A DNA stretch of 31,102 bases from Cytophagaceae bacterium. Its GTDB lineage: Bacteria > Bacteroidota > Bacteroidia > Cytophagales > Flexibacteraceae. The notes beneath the pieces were generated by a model. It did no database searches. It was not told where the DNA came from and saw only the letters and a list, made by a program, of their open reading frames with translations. Where the stretch lies: contig CANHWS010000005.1 of the NCBI GenBank assembly GCA_947464365.1, positions 1 through 31,102 on the forward strand. The letters are read 5' to 3'. Of the stretch, positions 1 to 9,147 are shown piece after piece. A program made the position numbers and the translations under genes. Position 1 is the first letter of the stretch. The number at the start of each line of letters is the position of its first letter.

Positions 1-320
1 ATTAACCCAAAGTAGGGGTCGAAAAATAAAAAATTAGTCCAGAATATCGCTGATACCGCAAATATTACATCGGATCCTGAGGGGTGCCCTTTCGGCCAAG
101 ATTAAGCCAATGTGACCAAACTATGTGTCCCAAAATACGATTTGGCCTAAGTTCGTCTCCGATAACAAATTAAAAAGGCGTTAATTTTGCGCAAAATCTG
201 GCCAAACCTTACACGGTAGGAATTCTACCAAATTTTGTCGATTTTCTGGTCGTTCGGCTCCCAAAATGCTACCTTATTTGGCAATAATGCCTAGGTCTGA
301 CTTGGTTATTAGCCAGCAAT
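1..320. other. Non-coding stretch downstream of the aminotransferase gene
   Basis: No credible coding region is seen. The only structure noticed is a short inverted repeat, GGTAG at 215-219 and CTACC at 225-229 around GAATT. It has a 5-bp stem and no T-run on the minus strand, so it is not called as a terminator of the neighbouring minus-strand gene. Confidence 0.5.
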
Positions 321-1502
321 TTAGACCACTGTGTTGACCATCGTCAGGACCCGATCGATGACAAATTGCTGATCTTGCAGAGAAAGACTTGGCCCTGTGG
401 GTAAGCAAATGGCATGCCTGAACCAATGATCCGAATTGGGCCATTGTTGCAGACCAATCAAACTAACTTGCTGATTAACAACACCTTGCAAATAAGGCTG
501 TTGATGCATGGGTTTCCATACCGATCTGCATTCGATACCATCGGTTGCCAAGGTTGCACAAAGACTGAGGACGACGGAATGGGCAAGCGGAAGCCGAAAA
601 ACCGGCAACCACCGATTGCTAACCACGTCGCTCGGTTCTGACTGGCCAACTATGCCATTGGGGGCAAATGCCTCGGCATATCGATCATAAATCTGTTGTC
701 GAATCAAGACCAAGTCTTTAAGACGGGTAAGCTGGCTGGATCCCAAAGCTGCCAAAACATTACTCATGCGATAATTATAGCCGATTTCTTGGTGTTCGTA
801 CCACGAGACTGGCTCCTTTGACTGGGTAGCCCACTTGCGTACTTGGCCGACTATCGCTAGGTCATGTGCACCCAATGCCCCCCCACCCGAGGTGCTGATT
901 ATTTTGTTGCCATTGAAGGACCAAACGGTAATATCGGCAAAGTGGCCAACAGGATAGTTGTCAGGAGTCGGGCCTGTAATAGAAGAGTTGCCATGACTAT
1001 AACTGCCGAGAGCCTCGGCAGCATCTTCCAAGATCTTGATTTGGCCATCGTACAGATCCCGTACCAGATCCCGAATGACTTGTGTCGGTGCAGGCATTCC
1101 GAACAAATCCACCACGATGATTGCCTTAGGGAGGCGCCCAATCCTTGCCAATTGAGCCAAACAGTCGCTTAGGTCCTGTAGGGAAACATTGCCAGTCTCA
1201 GGATCGGCGTCGATCATGATGGGCTGAGCACCAAGATAGAGAATAGGGTTTAGGCTTGCCGCAAAGGTCAGGGTCGGGACTAATACCAGATCTCCCGGCC
1301 CGACCCCTAGTGCCTTGAGCCCTAGATGTATGGCGGCAGTGCCCGACGATAGCGCCACTACATGCTGGCCAGTCACTATGCCAAGTTCGGCCTCAAAAGC
1401 ATCAAGGGCAGGGCCGACAGGCGCCAACCAACCAGAGGCCATCGCTGCCAGGACTGCTACCTGATCGTCCGGGTGTACCTGAGGTGGCGACAAATAGATC
1501 AT
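321..1502 (-). CDS. DegT/DnrJ/EryC1/StrS-family PLP-dependent sugar aminotransferase
   Basis: 393 residues, the usual length for this family, which transfers an amino group to keto-sugar nucleotides in the cytoplasm during O-antigen or capsule precursor synthesis. The N-terminus (MIYLSPPQVHPDD) is the typical family start. Visible motifs are the phosphate-binding SSGTAAIHL near residues 52-60, EDAAEALGS at 159-167 with the PLP-nitrogen Asp, and SFNGNKIISTSGGG near 195-208, where K200 is the expected Schiff-base lysine. The gene lies 78 bp downstream of a glycosyltransferase gene on the same strand, so the two probably form a transcription unit. The exact sugar substrate (for example a 4-keto or 3-keto-6-deoxy sugar) cannot be read from sequence. 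Family assignment is firm; the pathway is inferred from context. Confidence 0.93.
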   Translation of the reverse strand: MIYLSPPQVHPDDQVAVLAAMASGWLAPVGPALDAFEAELGIVTGQHVVALSSGTAAIHLGLKALGVGPGDLVLVPTLTFAASLNPILYLGAQPIMIDADPETGNVSLQDLSDCLAQLARIGRLPKAIIVVDLFGMPAPTQVIRDLVRDLYDGQIKILEDAAEALGSYSHGNSSITGPTPDNYPVGHFADITVWSFNGNKIISTSGGGALGAHDLAIVGQVRKWATQSKEPVSWYEHQEIGYNYRMSNVLAALGSSQLTRLKDLVLIRQQIYDRYAEAFAPNGIVGQSEPSDVVSNRWLPVFRLPLAHSVVLSLCATLATDGIECRSVWKPMHQQPYLQGVVNQQVSLIGLQQWPNSDHWFRHAICLPTGPSLSLQDQQFVIDRVLTMVNTVV

Positions 1503-1580
1503 GGGCCGTAGGTGGTCTGCTGGTTTGGTTGTAATGGATGCACGGGTATGGACATTGGTAACTTTGCCCCAAACAATGGT

Positions 1581-2738
1581 CTAAAGGCTAAGGTCCCGAT
1601 AGATCTGTACCAGTTTATCTTGCTCTCGTTGCCAATGATACTGGTCCTTAGCGGCAGCACATGCCTCTTTAAGCCTGTTATATACTTCTGGCTCTATTTG
1701 TAGGTGCCGGATGGCCTCCGCTATCGCTTTAGGCTCTGGTGTGCAAAGGTAGGCAAAGGGATAAGTAGATAAGATCTCCTGATACTCTGGCAAGGGGCTC
1801 AATAGCTGGGGCAAGCCATGCATCATGTAGTCGAAGAACTTGTTGGCGAGGGAGTACTGGTAGTTAAGCCCCTGTCCGTCCAGAAGCAGGAGTCCCAAAT
1901 AGGCGTTTTGGTAGTACTCCCGAAGCCGATCTGGTTCTACATACCCCTCGAAAAAAACCCGGTTCGACACCTGTAATTGATCGCTCAATCGTCTGAGGTC
2001 CTGCTGGTCTGGCCCATCACCACAGATGACAAGGTTGAACTTATGGTTAGGCATGGAGGCGATGACGTGCTCTAGCCCACGGTTGCGGTTGACGGCACCG
2101 ACATAGAGCAAGTAGGGCACAAAGCGAAGTGGGCGCATGGCATGCTCCTGGTCCGGATGATAAGTGCTGATTGGTTGGAGGCCAGATCGCTCAGGTAGGT
2201 TCCGGACCACCTCAAAGGGCACCTTGGTCAGGGCTTGGTACCACCGTGCTACTCCGCCAGAAACTGTGTAGGCCGCATCCACATGGGGTATGAAAAAACG
2301 CTCGGCTAAATGCCATAGGCGGTGCACCATGGGACGGGAAACGACCTCCTCTTGCTGAGAAAAGATCTCATGAGCATCCAGGACGATGCGCTGCCGTCGA
2401 AACAATGATACCAACCAATGCCCCATCATTGCGCCAGGCAGGGTATCAATATCCGCGGCAGAAACTATATCCGCCTTGGTGGTCAGGACCAAAAACAACA
2501 GACGAAGCTGAAACTCGAGGTAAAAGAGGACCCCTTTTTCAAAAATACAGTTAATCCGTCGTTGTCGGTACTGCAAGGCATCTTGCCTAAGTGCCACCGA
2601 TGCCCTCAATCTTCTGCCAAGCAAGGTCACCTCATAGCCAGCCGAACCTAGGGCGTGGGCAATCTTGGCCATGCGTTGGTCATAGGTCAGGTCGGTGCTG
2701 ACCAATAGAAGTACGCTGTGCCCAAAAGTGTTGCCCAT
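1581..2738 (-). CDS. Glycosyltransferase, GT-B fold (GT4-like)
   Basis: 385 residues from the chosen start. The open frame extends upstream to 2921, but those extra 61 residues look non-homologous, while from M62 (MGNTFGHSVLLLVSTDLTYDQRM) the protein begins with a normal GT-B first beta strand; an intermediate ATG at 2798 is also possible. The C-terminal nucleotide-sugar domain is recognisable by LLYVGAVNRNRG, ICGDGPDQ, FFEGYV and the late segment SLANKFFDYMMHGLPQL, the usual donor-binding region. It probably transfers a hexose or deoxyhexose from a nucleotide sugar to a lipid-linked glycan at the inner membrane. It is followed by the aminotransferase gene on the same strand, consistent with surface polysaccharide synthesis. 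Donor and acceptor are unknown. Confidence 0.88.
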   Translation of the reverse strand: MGNTFGHSVLLLVSTDLTYDQRMAKIAHALGSAGYEVTLLGRRLRASVALRQDALQYRQRRINCIFEKGVLFYLEFQLRLLFLVLTTKADIVSAADIDTLPGAMMGHWLVSLFRRQRIVLDAHEIFSQQEEVVSRPMVHRLWHLAERFFIPHVDAAYTVSGGVARWYQALTKVPFEVVRNLPERSGLQPISTYHPDQEHAMRPLRFVPYLLYVGAVNRNRGLEHVIASMPNHKFNLVICGDGPDQQDLRRLSDQLQVSNRVFFEGYVEPDRLREYYQNAYLGLLLLDGQGLNYQYSLANKFFDYMMHGLPQLLSPLPEYQEILSTYPFAYLCTPEPKAIAEAIRHLQIEPEVYNRLKEACAAAKDQYHWQREQDKLVQIYRDLSL

Positions 2739-3218
2739 GTGCCCAGATGTGTCTGTTTTAGGCACTATGGATGGTGATATTGACAATTGAATCGGCATGG
2801 TTGATGTCAGCGGCAGGTCTTGGAGCGTATGGGGCAAGCTCAGAACCCAAACGGATAGGCCAAGTGGCCTGCAAGGAACATAATTACGACAAAAATCAGC
2901 GAGGTAAGTTTTCGGGCACAAAACGCATTAAAATTGGTGGACGAATGGCGTAATTGTGGCCGAAATAGCAGAAATTGCCTCAAGGGCAACCAAATGTAAA
3001 CAGCACTATTTGTTAAGGGATGCCTGGCCCTTCTGATAGGCCCTAACTAGGCCCGTCTTCCCCAATACTTCCTATCCATAAAGATCCTCAACACCTATCT
3101 TCCGACTTTGAATTGGCATAAATCACTACTCCAAAACAACAGTTCTTGCACACAACCATTAGCCCAGACCCAAAGGTCGGCAGGCTTGCTGGTTGTTATG
3201 TGGCGCCCAGCAAGGTCA
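2739..3218. other. Divergent intergenic region between glycosyltransferase and TonB receptor genes
   Basis: Divergent genes leave about 480 bp here, part of it the disputed N-terminal extension of the glycosyltransferase. It must hold the promoters of both. Three GGCCC words occur in direct order within about 30 bp near 3025-3055, but no convincing hairpin was found. The open frame of the receptor extends upstream to a TTG at 3108; the 37 extra residues are not signal-peptide-like and are treated as non-coding. Confidence 0.45.
2991..2998 (-). promoter_or_regulatory. Candidate Bacteroidota -7 promoter element (TAnnTTTG)
   Basis: The plus strand reads CAAATGTA, which on the minus strand is TACATTTG, a full match to the Bacteroidota -7 consensus TAnnTTTG. 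It points toward the glycosyltransferase gene. No TTG at the expected ~19-bp distance was found, so the call rests on the -7 element alone. Confidence 0.35.
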
Positions 3219-6080
3219 ATGAAAAAGGCCCTGTCTAGGACGATCACAGGCTTGTTGTGGCTGCTAGTCAGCTATTGTGGGTTTGCACAGACGGGTACTA
3301 TCAGAGGATCTGTGCGGGACGACATAACTGATCGGCCACTGATTGGGGCCACAGTGGTAGTAGACTTTAGTGGGCAAAAGAGCAACACCAACGCCAATGG
3401 CGATTTTTTGATCGGCGGTGTACCAGTCGGCAATGTCTCGATCACGATCTATAACCAAAAGTACAAAACTAGGCGCATAGATGGCCTCAGGGTCGTTGCA
3501 GGGCGGACTACGGTGGTCAATACCCACCTCAAGGAAGAGTTACTCAAGGTCAACGACTCGGTCAATGCCAAACGCTTTCAGGATACGGAGGTGGCTGTCA
3601 TTACCGAGATCAAGAACTCCGAGAACTTTGCCACAGGCATCAGTGCCGAAGAGCTGGTCCGGACCCAAGACGTCGATGCAGCCCAAAGCCTCAAACGCGT
3701 GGCAGGTGTCCTGATCAGTGATGAACGCTTTGTCGTGATCCGGGGGCTGAACGAGCGCTATAACCAAGTCTTGATCAACGACGTGCCGGCCCCAAGTAGC
3801 GAGATTGACTCGCGGGCTTTTAGTTTTGACGTAGTGCCAACACCGCTTATTGACCGGCTAATGGTTTATAAAAGCGGATCTGCGGACCTGCCCGGCGACT
3901 TTGCTGGCGGCATCGTCAAGATCTACACCAAGGACATCCCGGACAGCAACCGATGGTACTTCGGCGTAGCTTCCAGCTTTCGGCAACAAACCACACTCAG
4001 GACCGCCCAGCGATACCAAGGTGGCGCAACGGACTTCCTTGGTTATGACGACGGTACGCGGAGCTTCGTGAACCAATTGCCAGAACGTCTGCCAGACCTC
4101 GCCTTTGTGCCAGGGAAGATCGATCGGACAACAGCAAGAGAACGCAGTCTTAGGGTCAATGGCGTCTGGAATACGGACGAGTGGCGGGCCTTGCCTGACT
4201 TTAGGTTCAACTTAGGTTATACTGGCAAGTTCCATGTCGGCAAATCATTAATTGGCCACCTGACCATGCTGGACTACCAGAATACGAACCAAATTCTGGA
4301 AACGACCCGAAATCGGTTCACCGGTAATAGCAGCACACCGCGTATCGACACGGTATTTAGACAAACTGACCAAAGCTATGCCTCCGAAATCCGGGTAGGT
4401 GGCATCCAGAACTGGACCTTTGCGATCAATAACCGCAACAAGGTAGAGCTCAAAAACCTACTCAACATCATCACAACCGACAACACGACCGTTAGGCGGG
4501 AGTATGACTTTGGGGGAGCCAAAAACCCATTGCGCGAGTGGAATGCCTATCAGTTACAGTACGAAAGGCGGTTGGTCTACAGTGGGCAGCTGGCCGGTAC
4601 GCACTATGTGAGCAGCAATACACAGTTCAAATGGACTGCAGGCTATGGCCTCACAAACCGTAACGAACCAAACACCCGCCGATTCCGGCATTATCGACCA
4701 CCCTACACCTACAGCGTTCAACGCAGTGATTATCTGGGTGTTTTGGCCCGCACCGATTCGATGCCGAACTACCGAAACGCATCACACTTCTACTCCGACC
4801 TCAACGAAAGGGTGATTTCGGCTAGTGCCCATCTGGACCAAGTGCTCAACCCACTGGCAGAGGACAACAAACAAATCAAACTATCGGTTGGTGGCTTTGT
4901 GGAGCGCAAGAGTCGAGACTTTAATGCAAGGCTATTTGCTTACGAACCGACCAAGTACCGCAACCGATTTGGCACGAGGCTATATCAAAGGCAGATCGAC
5001 ACCCTGAGTTGGCCTGAGCCCTTCATCGGGGCCCAGATCAATGACACAGTTGGCCTCGTGGTAAACGAAAAAACACAGCCTACCGACAGGTACGAGGCAA
5101 GCAATATGCTCTTTGCAGGCTTTGCCTCCATTTTCTACCCGATTACAACAAGCCTATCCATACGTGCTGGCCTTCGGTACGAGGTCAACAACCAATCCGT
5201 GACAACTGGGGGTAAAACGATAGATGTTCCGCTGGCCTCTCCGCTGCCGTCGTTCCACCTGACGTATGACTTTAATGATCAGGCCCTATTGCGGCTAGCC
5301 TATAATGGCTCGGTAATCAGGCCTGCGCTAGGCGAGTTGGCTCCCTTCACTGGGTATGACTTTCAGTTTGATGCCTACCGGACGGGCAATACGGACCTCA
5401 AGACGACTAGTATCCAGAACTTTGATGCCCGTATCGAGCTCTACCCGACACGCTATGACATCATCACCTTTGGTGGATTTTACAAGACGTTTGACAAACC
5501 GATCGAGCTGGTGATGGATAGCACCCAATATGTCACCCAGATGCAGTTCATCAACAGTAAAAGTGCCTACCAATGGGGGGTGGAGCTGGAGCTAAGGCGT
5601 AGCTTTAAGGACATCTTCAAGGATCCGTTCCTGCGCTGTTTGTCCATCAGTGGCAACCTGACCTTGACGGCCAGCCAAGTGACCGTTACTGATCAGCAAG
5701 AAAGCCTAGGGTTGGATAACAAACGACCATTGCTAGGCCAAAGCCCATATAGCGCCAATTTTGGGCTTTATTACATCAACCCCAAGCAGCGGGCGCAAGT
5801 CAACCTAATGTACAACGTCTTTGGGCCTAGGGTTTGGGCCGTTGGCAACTCGATCCATCCTACGGTCTATGAGATGTCACGCCACGTCCTGAACTTGAAC
5901 ATGACCAAGGAAATCGGCAAGTATTACGAAGCCCGCCTCACGATCCAGGATTTGCTCAATATGCCTTATCGGCTGGTGCAGGACGACTCGCGCAATGGCA
6001 ACCCAGACTACAGCAAAAGCATCATTAGCAACTATCGCCGTGGCACATTGGTCACGGTCGGGATCCTGATGCGACTATAG
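3219..6080 (+). CDS. TonB-dependent outer-membrane receptor with carboxypeptidase-regulatory N-domain
   Basis: 953 residues from the chosen ATG. That start gives a clean signal peptide (MKKALSRTITGLLWLLVS..FAQ), whereas the upstream TTG or ATG would add residues ahead of it. After the signal comes a carboxypeptidase-D-regulatory-like domain (GTIRGSVRDD..RPLIGATVVV..NANGDFLIGGVPVG), then a plug domain with ISAEELVRTQDVDAAQSLKRVAGV and VVIRGLNERYNQVLINDVPAPSSE. The rest is a long barrel rich in aromatic beta-strands, ending in RGTLVTVGILMRL. It should import a ligand across the outer membrane using TonB energy. No SusD partner, sigma or anti-sigma gene is adjacent, so the substrate is open. The downstream neighbour is convergent, so it appears monocistronic. 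Confidence 0.9.
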   Translation: MKKALSRTITGLLWLLVSYCGFAQTGTIRGSVRDDITDRPLIGATVVVDFSGQKSNTNANGDFLIGGVPVGNVSITIYNQKYKTRRIDGLRVVAGRTTVVNTHLKEELLKVNDSVNAKRFQDTEVAVITEIKNSENFATGISAEELVRTQDVDAAQSLKRVAGVLISDERFVVIRGLNERYNQVLINDVPAPSSEIDSRAFSFDVVPTPLIDRLMVYKSGSADLPGDFAGGIVKIYTKDIPDSNRWYFGVASSFRQQTTLRTAQRYQGGATDFLGYDDGTRSFVNQLPERLPDLAFVPGKIDRTTARERSLRVNGVWNTDEWRALPDFRFNLGYTGKFHVGKSLIGHLTMLDYQNTNQILETTRNRFTGNSSTPRIDTVFRQTDQSYASEIRVGGIQNWTFAINNRNKVELKNLLNIITTDNTTVRREYDFGGAKNPLREWNAYQLQYERRLVYSGQLAGTHYVSSNTQFKWTAGYGLTNRNEPNTRRFRHYRPPYTYSVQRSDYLGVLARTDSMPNYRNASHFYSDLNERVISASAHLDQVLNPLAEDNKQIKLSVGGFVERKSRDFNARLFAYEPTKYRNRFGTRLYQRQIDTLSWPEPFIGAQINDTVGLVVNEKTQPTDRYEASNMLFAGFASIFYPITTSLSIRAGLRYEVNNQSVTTGGKTIDVPLASPLPSFHLTYDFNDQALLRLAYNGSVIRPALGELAPFTGYDFQFDAYRTGNTDLKTTSIQNFDARIELYPTRYDIITFGGFYKTFDKPIELVMDSTQYVTQMQFINSKSAYQWGVELELRRSFKDIFKDPFLRCLSISGNLTLTASQVTVTDQQESLGLDNKRPLLGQSPYSANFGLYYINPKQRAQVNLMYNVFGPRVWAVGNSIHPTVYEMSRHVLNLNMTKEIGKYYEARLTIQDLLNMPYRLVQDDSRNGNPDYSKSIISNYRRGTLVTVGILMRL

Positions 6081-6182
6081 AGCTGATTGAGGTTACCAAC
6101 TAGGCGAAGTCCCCTTAAAGCGTTGGCCAAGTAAAGCTTTCAGAATCAGAATAAGGGTAAAACCAAATCACATTCTTGCGGC

Positions 6183-7592
6183 CTAAAATCCGTCAATCAT
6201 GACGTTGAGGGTGCCGACGGCGGTGATCATGCTCTGGACACCTTGCTCTGTCACCCGCAACTGGTCTGGGCGGAACTGATCTAGCTTGCCCTTTAGTACG
6301 ACGCCATTGGCAACTGTCTTGTTAAGGTTTTGGTCAATCAGGCGGCGGGCTTCGTCCAGTTGGTCCTTAACACTGACCTTGAAGTAGGGATTCATCATCG
6401 AGACAAACTTGCCATGCGCAAGCCAATCAGCCGTTTTTGCCAAGGTGCTTTTGGTGTCAAGGCTGTAGTCTAGGTCATCGATCACGAGCTGGTTGTTGGT
6501 AGCGTCAAAGTTGGGTTTGCCGGTCAGGAATATTTTGCCAGATACGGTTCCTGCAAGGTCCACCGCGACGATCAGTTTGTTATCCTGACCATAAATTTCG
6601 AGGGCCATGATCGTGACTTTGCGTTTGCCGTCCTCAAACGTTTTGCCCACGGCAAGGCCAGAGGCAATGTCTTTGAGGGTAGCAAAGCTGACAACGTTCA
6701 TGAGCGAAACCTGAAAACGCTCGTTGATTGAAGGTACCGTCTTGAGAGGAGGCAATTTGGTATTGACATCTGCTGTAGGACGTATGCCAACAGTGCTTTC
6801 GGTGATGGCTTTGAGGCCCAAGGACATCCGGAGATTGGTCCCCTTTGTGGCCAAGGGCGTCATGATGATCTCCTCTGGTTTGATCTTGAGCCATGCCTTG
6901 TAGTCCTTGTTGATCAGGAAAGGTTCCTGGATCTCGTTCCAGGCCTTTTGGACGTATGGTTTAAGGTTGAGGTTCTGCTTTACCTCGTCATCCAGCAATT
7001 TGGCCACTGTCGGAAGCTGGTTGTCCAAGATCTTTTCGACCACCGAAGTGATCGGGATCTCGAAGCCACCTAGTTTGATGACAGGCTTGCTAACCCAACT
7101 ATAGCCATTGGCAACGGTAGTCGTGCTGACAGCCCATGTGGGCCCGACGGCGACCTTGGTGGCAAAGTTGAGGTCTATGTCAAAGTTAGTGTCCTCGTAC
7201 TTGCCAAGGACGATGCCAAACTTCTCGACCTTCCAGCCGGCCTTGACATAGATGGAAACAGGGACCCGAAAGCTGATGGCGCCATTGGTGCTAGTGACAC
7301 CAATATTGGTCCTTTTCCGGACTTGGACGATGAGGTTATCCCCGCCATTGTTCTCTAGCGAATTGTCCTCGTAGATGGTTGTGGCAACCTTAGCATTCAG
7401 CTGCCGTTCGATTTCCTGGATCGATAGCTCGATCGGAATATTGAAGACCGAAGGCTCGGTGACTTTGGTCAGCTGCGAGACGTAGGAAGCTGTGGGGGCC
7501 GTTGGCTTGACTGTATTACAAGCAGAAAGTGCCAATAGGATGGCCAAAACAACTAGTGTTGTTGATTTTAGGCCTTGTACGATGATCGACAT
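6183..7592 (-). CDS. DUF4403 family lipoprotein
   Basis: 469 residues from the ATG at 7592. This start places a lipoprotein signal (MSIIVQGLKSTTLVVLAILLALSAC) at the N-terminus with a lipobox LSAC; the longer frame from 7643 would add 17 residues before it. The body matches the DUF4403 pattern: an early segment PSVFNIPIELSIQEIERQLNAKV..IYEDNSLENNGGDN, repeated beta-rich segments, and a late LDYSLDTKSTLAKTADWLAHGKF. The family consists of envelope proteins of unknown biochemical role, with a fold likened to tubular lipid-binding proteins. Membrane anchoring is supported by sequence; function is not. It is convergent to the TonB receptor gene, with a 102-bp gap in which I see no clear terminator. 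Confidence 0.85.
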   Translation of the reverse strand: MSIIVQGLKSTTLVVLAILLALSACNTVKPTAPTASYVSQLTKVTEPSVFNIPIELSIQEIERQLNAKVATTIYEDNSLENNGGDNLIVQVRKRTNIGVTSTNGAISFRVPVSIYVKAGWKVEKFGIVLGKYEDTNFDIDLNFATKVAVGPTWAVSTTTVANGYSWVSKPVIKLGGFEIPITSVVEKILDNQLPTVAKLLDDEVKQNLNLKPYVQKAWNEIQEPFLINKDYKAWLKIKPEEIIMTPLATKGTNLRMSLGLKAITESTVGIRPTADVNTKLPPLKTVPSINERFQVSLMNVVSFATLKDIASGLAVGKTFEDGKRKVTIMALEIYGQDNKLIVAVDLAGTVSGKIFLTGKPNFDATNNQLVIDDLDYSLDTKSTLAKTADWLAHGKFVSMMNPYFKVSVKDQLDEARRLIDQNLNKTVANGVVLKGKLDQFRPDQLRVTEQGVQSMITAVGTLNVMIDGF

Positions 7593-7663
7593 GCAGGGGT
7601 AACATCCTCGGTTAGGCCAGCGACGGGGTGCATTGGTCTGCACTGCTGGAAGCTATGAGGCCG

Positions 7664-7671
7664 CAAAACTA
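7664..7671 (-). promoter_or_regulatory. Candidate -7 promoter element for the DUF4403 gene
   Basis: The plus strand reads CAAAACTA, giving TAGTTTTG on the minus strand, a full TAnnTTTG match. It lies about 70 bp upstream of the chosen DUF4403 start and between that gene and the upstream polymerase gene, so the lipoprotein gene could be transcribed on its own. No matching -33 TTG was seen at normal spacing. Confidence 0.4.
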
Positions 7672-7716
7672 ACGCTAAATCCTGAGATCGGGTTCGGGGT
7701 CTAGTCCAAAATCTGG

Positions 7717-9108
7717 CTAGGCCTTCAGGGACTCTGGCTTGAGCGATTGCTGGAGCTTGAGGAGGTTGTTGCTGATATCCGCTTGGTTTTCGGACGTGCG
7801 AGAGAGGCGGTCCATCTTCTTGAGGAAGCCGTTATAATAGTAGATGAAGATAAACACAGGCCAGAAAGCCATGCAGATAAATGCAACAATGCCTGGCAAA
7901 TCCCCGCCACGAAGCAGCGGGATGGTACTGGAAATGATCATCCCCTTGATGATGTACTGCACCTCGGACCCGTAGGAGGCACTGAACTGGAAGAGCTTCA
8001 GGATCAGGAAGGCGTATAAAAAGCTAAACAAAATGATGCCGATGAGGCCCCCTTCTGCGTAGAAGGACCCATAGAGGCTAGGCGAAATACCCACAGTACT
8101 ACCCTCCATATTGTCATTGAGACCTAGCTTATTGATATAGCTACCGAGGGGTTTGCCAGGCCACCAACTCCGGGGGATGGGGCGCAGCAAGATCTCGATA
8201 TGCTCCATGCCTGTAGCGTAGGGTAGGTAGTTGGGGTAAACCTGCATGATCATCATCATGCCATCCAACATATTTTGGTCCTCACCACTCTGGAGGCGTT
8301 CTTGCGCTGCCTCAATGATCTTTTCTGGGTCGCTGGACAAGCTTAGCTTGCCCATCCGGAGCACCCCAACAAAGCTAAAGAACAAGACAACGGCATACCC
8401 ACCAAGGCCAAAAAGGATGAATTTTTTGGTTGGTTTGTAGGTCTTGGTAAAGATGATCGCAACGCCAACGATCCAGCTCAGGAACCGGAAACGGTTGTTG
8501 ATGTCATAGGTATAGATACCCGCCAAGACGATAAGGGTGTAGAACAACCACTTCATCATGACGTCTTTGCCCTTGGTCAGGTTTCGGGCTGCCAAGAACA
8601 TCAACAAGATCATGCCCGAAAGAGCAAACCCGAAATAGTAGGCGTATGAATTGCCATAAGCCAAGGAGGTACCCTCCGATGCGGAGGCCAAAACAGCACC
8701 CAGCAGGACAATGGTCAGGACGAATATCAGAATGAAAGACCCCAGAATGATGGTCTGGTTCTTTTGCAAAAAGACCCGTAGCAGGTCATCATTGTCACGT
8801 TTGACGGCCCGAGGCTTTGTGGACAAGGATAGCAAGATATAAGACCCACAAAAAACGGCTGTGCCTGTCAGGAGATAGTTGAGGGCCTGGAAGGCAATGT
8901 CATCGGTCATCGAGAAGATGTTCCGGGCATAAGCCACATAGACGTACTTGGTCGTGCCGGCCATGATCTTGTCATAGCGGCTGAGACAAGACGAATAGAA
9001 AAACAGGAGGATAACCGCAAGATACTCATCATTCTTGCTGAAAAAGTAAATCAGCGAGACCCCTGAAAGGATGTAAAAAATGATCGTAACGGTTGAAGAA
9101 TCTGCCAT
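7717..9108 (-). CDS. O-antigen/oligosaccharide repeat-unit polymerase-like membrane protein
   Basis: 463 residues with about 10-11 hydrophobic segments, for example near residues 7-22, 70-92, 113-140, 153-172, 183-198, 228-247, 345-365 and 405-425. A large non-cytoplasmic loop between the eighth and ninth segments contains PIPRSWWPGKP, a motif typical of oligosaccharide repeat-unit polymerases, which link undecaprenyl-carried repeat units in the Wzy-dependent pathway at the periplasmic face. The charged C-terminal tail is predicted cytoplasmic. It lies 39 bp downstream of a glycosyltransferase gene on the same strand and probably shares its transcript. Wzy proteins diverge greatly, so the call rests on topology plus the loop motif. 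An exopolysaccharide EpsG-type polymerase is the main alternative. Confidence 0.8.
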   Translation of the reverse strand: MADSSTVTIIFYILSGVSLIYFFSKNDEYLAVILLFFYSSCLSRYDKIMAGTTKYVYVAYARNIFSMTDDIAFQALNYLLTGTAVFCGSYILLSLSTKPRAVKRDNDDLLRVFLQKNQTIILGSFILIFVLTIVLLGAVLASASEGTSLAYGNSYAYYFGFALSGMILLMFLAARNLTKGKDVMMKWLFYTLIVLAGIYTYDINNRFRFLSWIVGVAIIFTKTYKPTKKFILFGLGGYAVVLFFSFVGVLRMGKLSLSSDPEKIIEAAQERLQSGEDQNMLDGMMMIMQVYPNYLPYATGMEHIEILLRPIPRSWWPGKPLGSYINKLGLNDNMEGSTVGISPSLYGSFYAEGGLIGIILFSFLYAFLILKLFQFSASYGSEVQYIIKGMIISSTIPLLRGGDLPGIVAFICMAFWPVFIFIYYYNGFLKKMDRLSRTSENQADISNNLLKLQQSLKPESLKA

Positions 9109-9147
9109 AGCAATGCGTAGAGCAATTAAGCAAAAGCGAATAAGGAC

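Noticed and set aside
215..229. GGTAG/CTACC hairpin as terminator of the aminotransferase gene
   Set aside because: A 5-bp stem with no T-run in the minus-strand direction is too weak.
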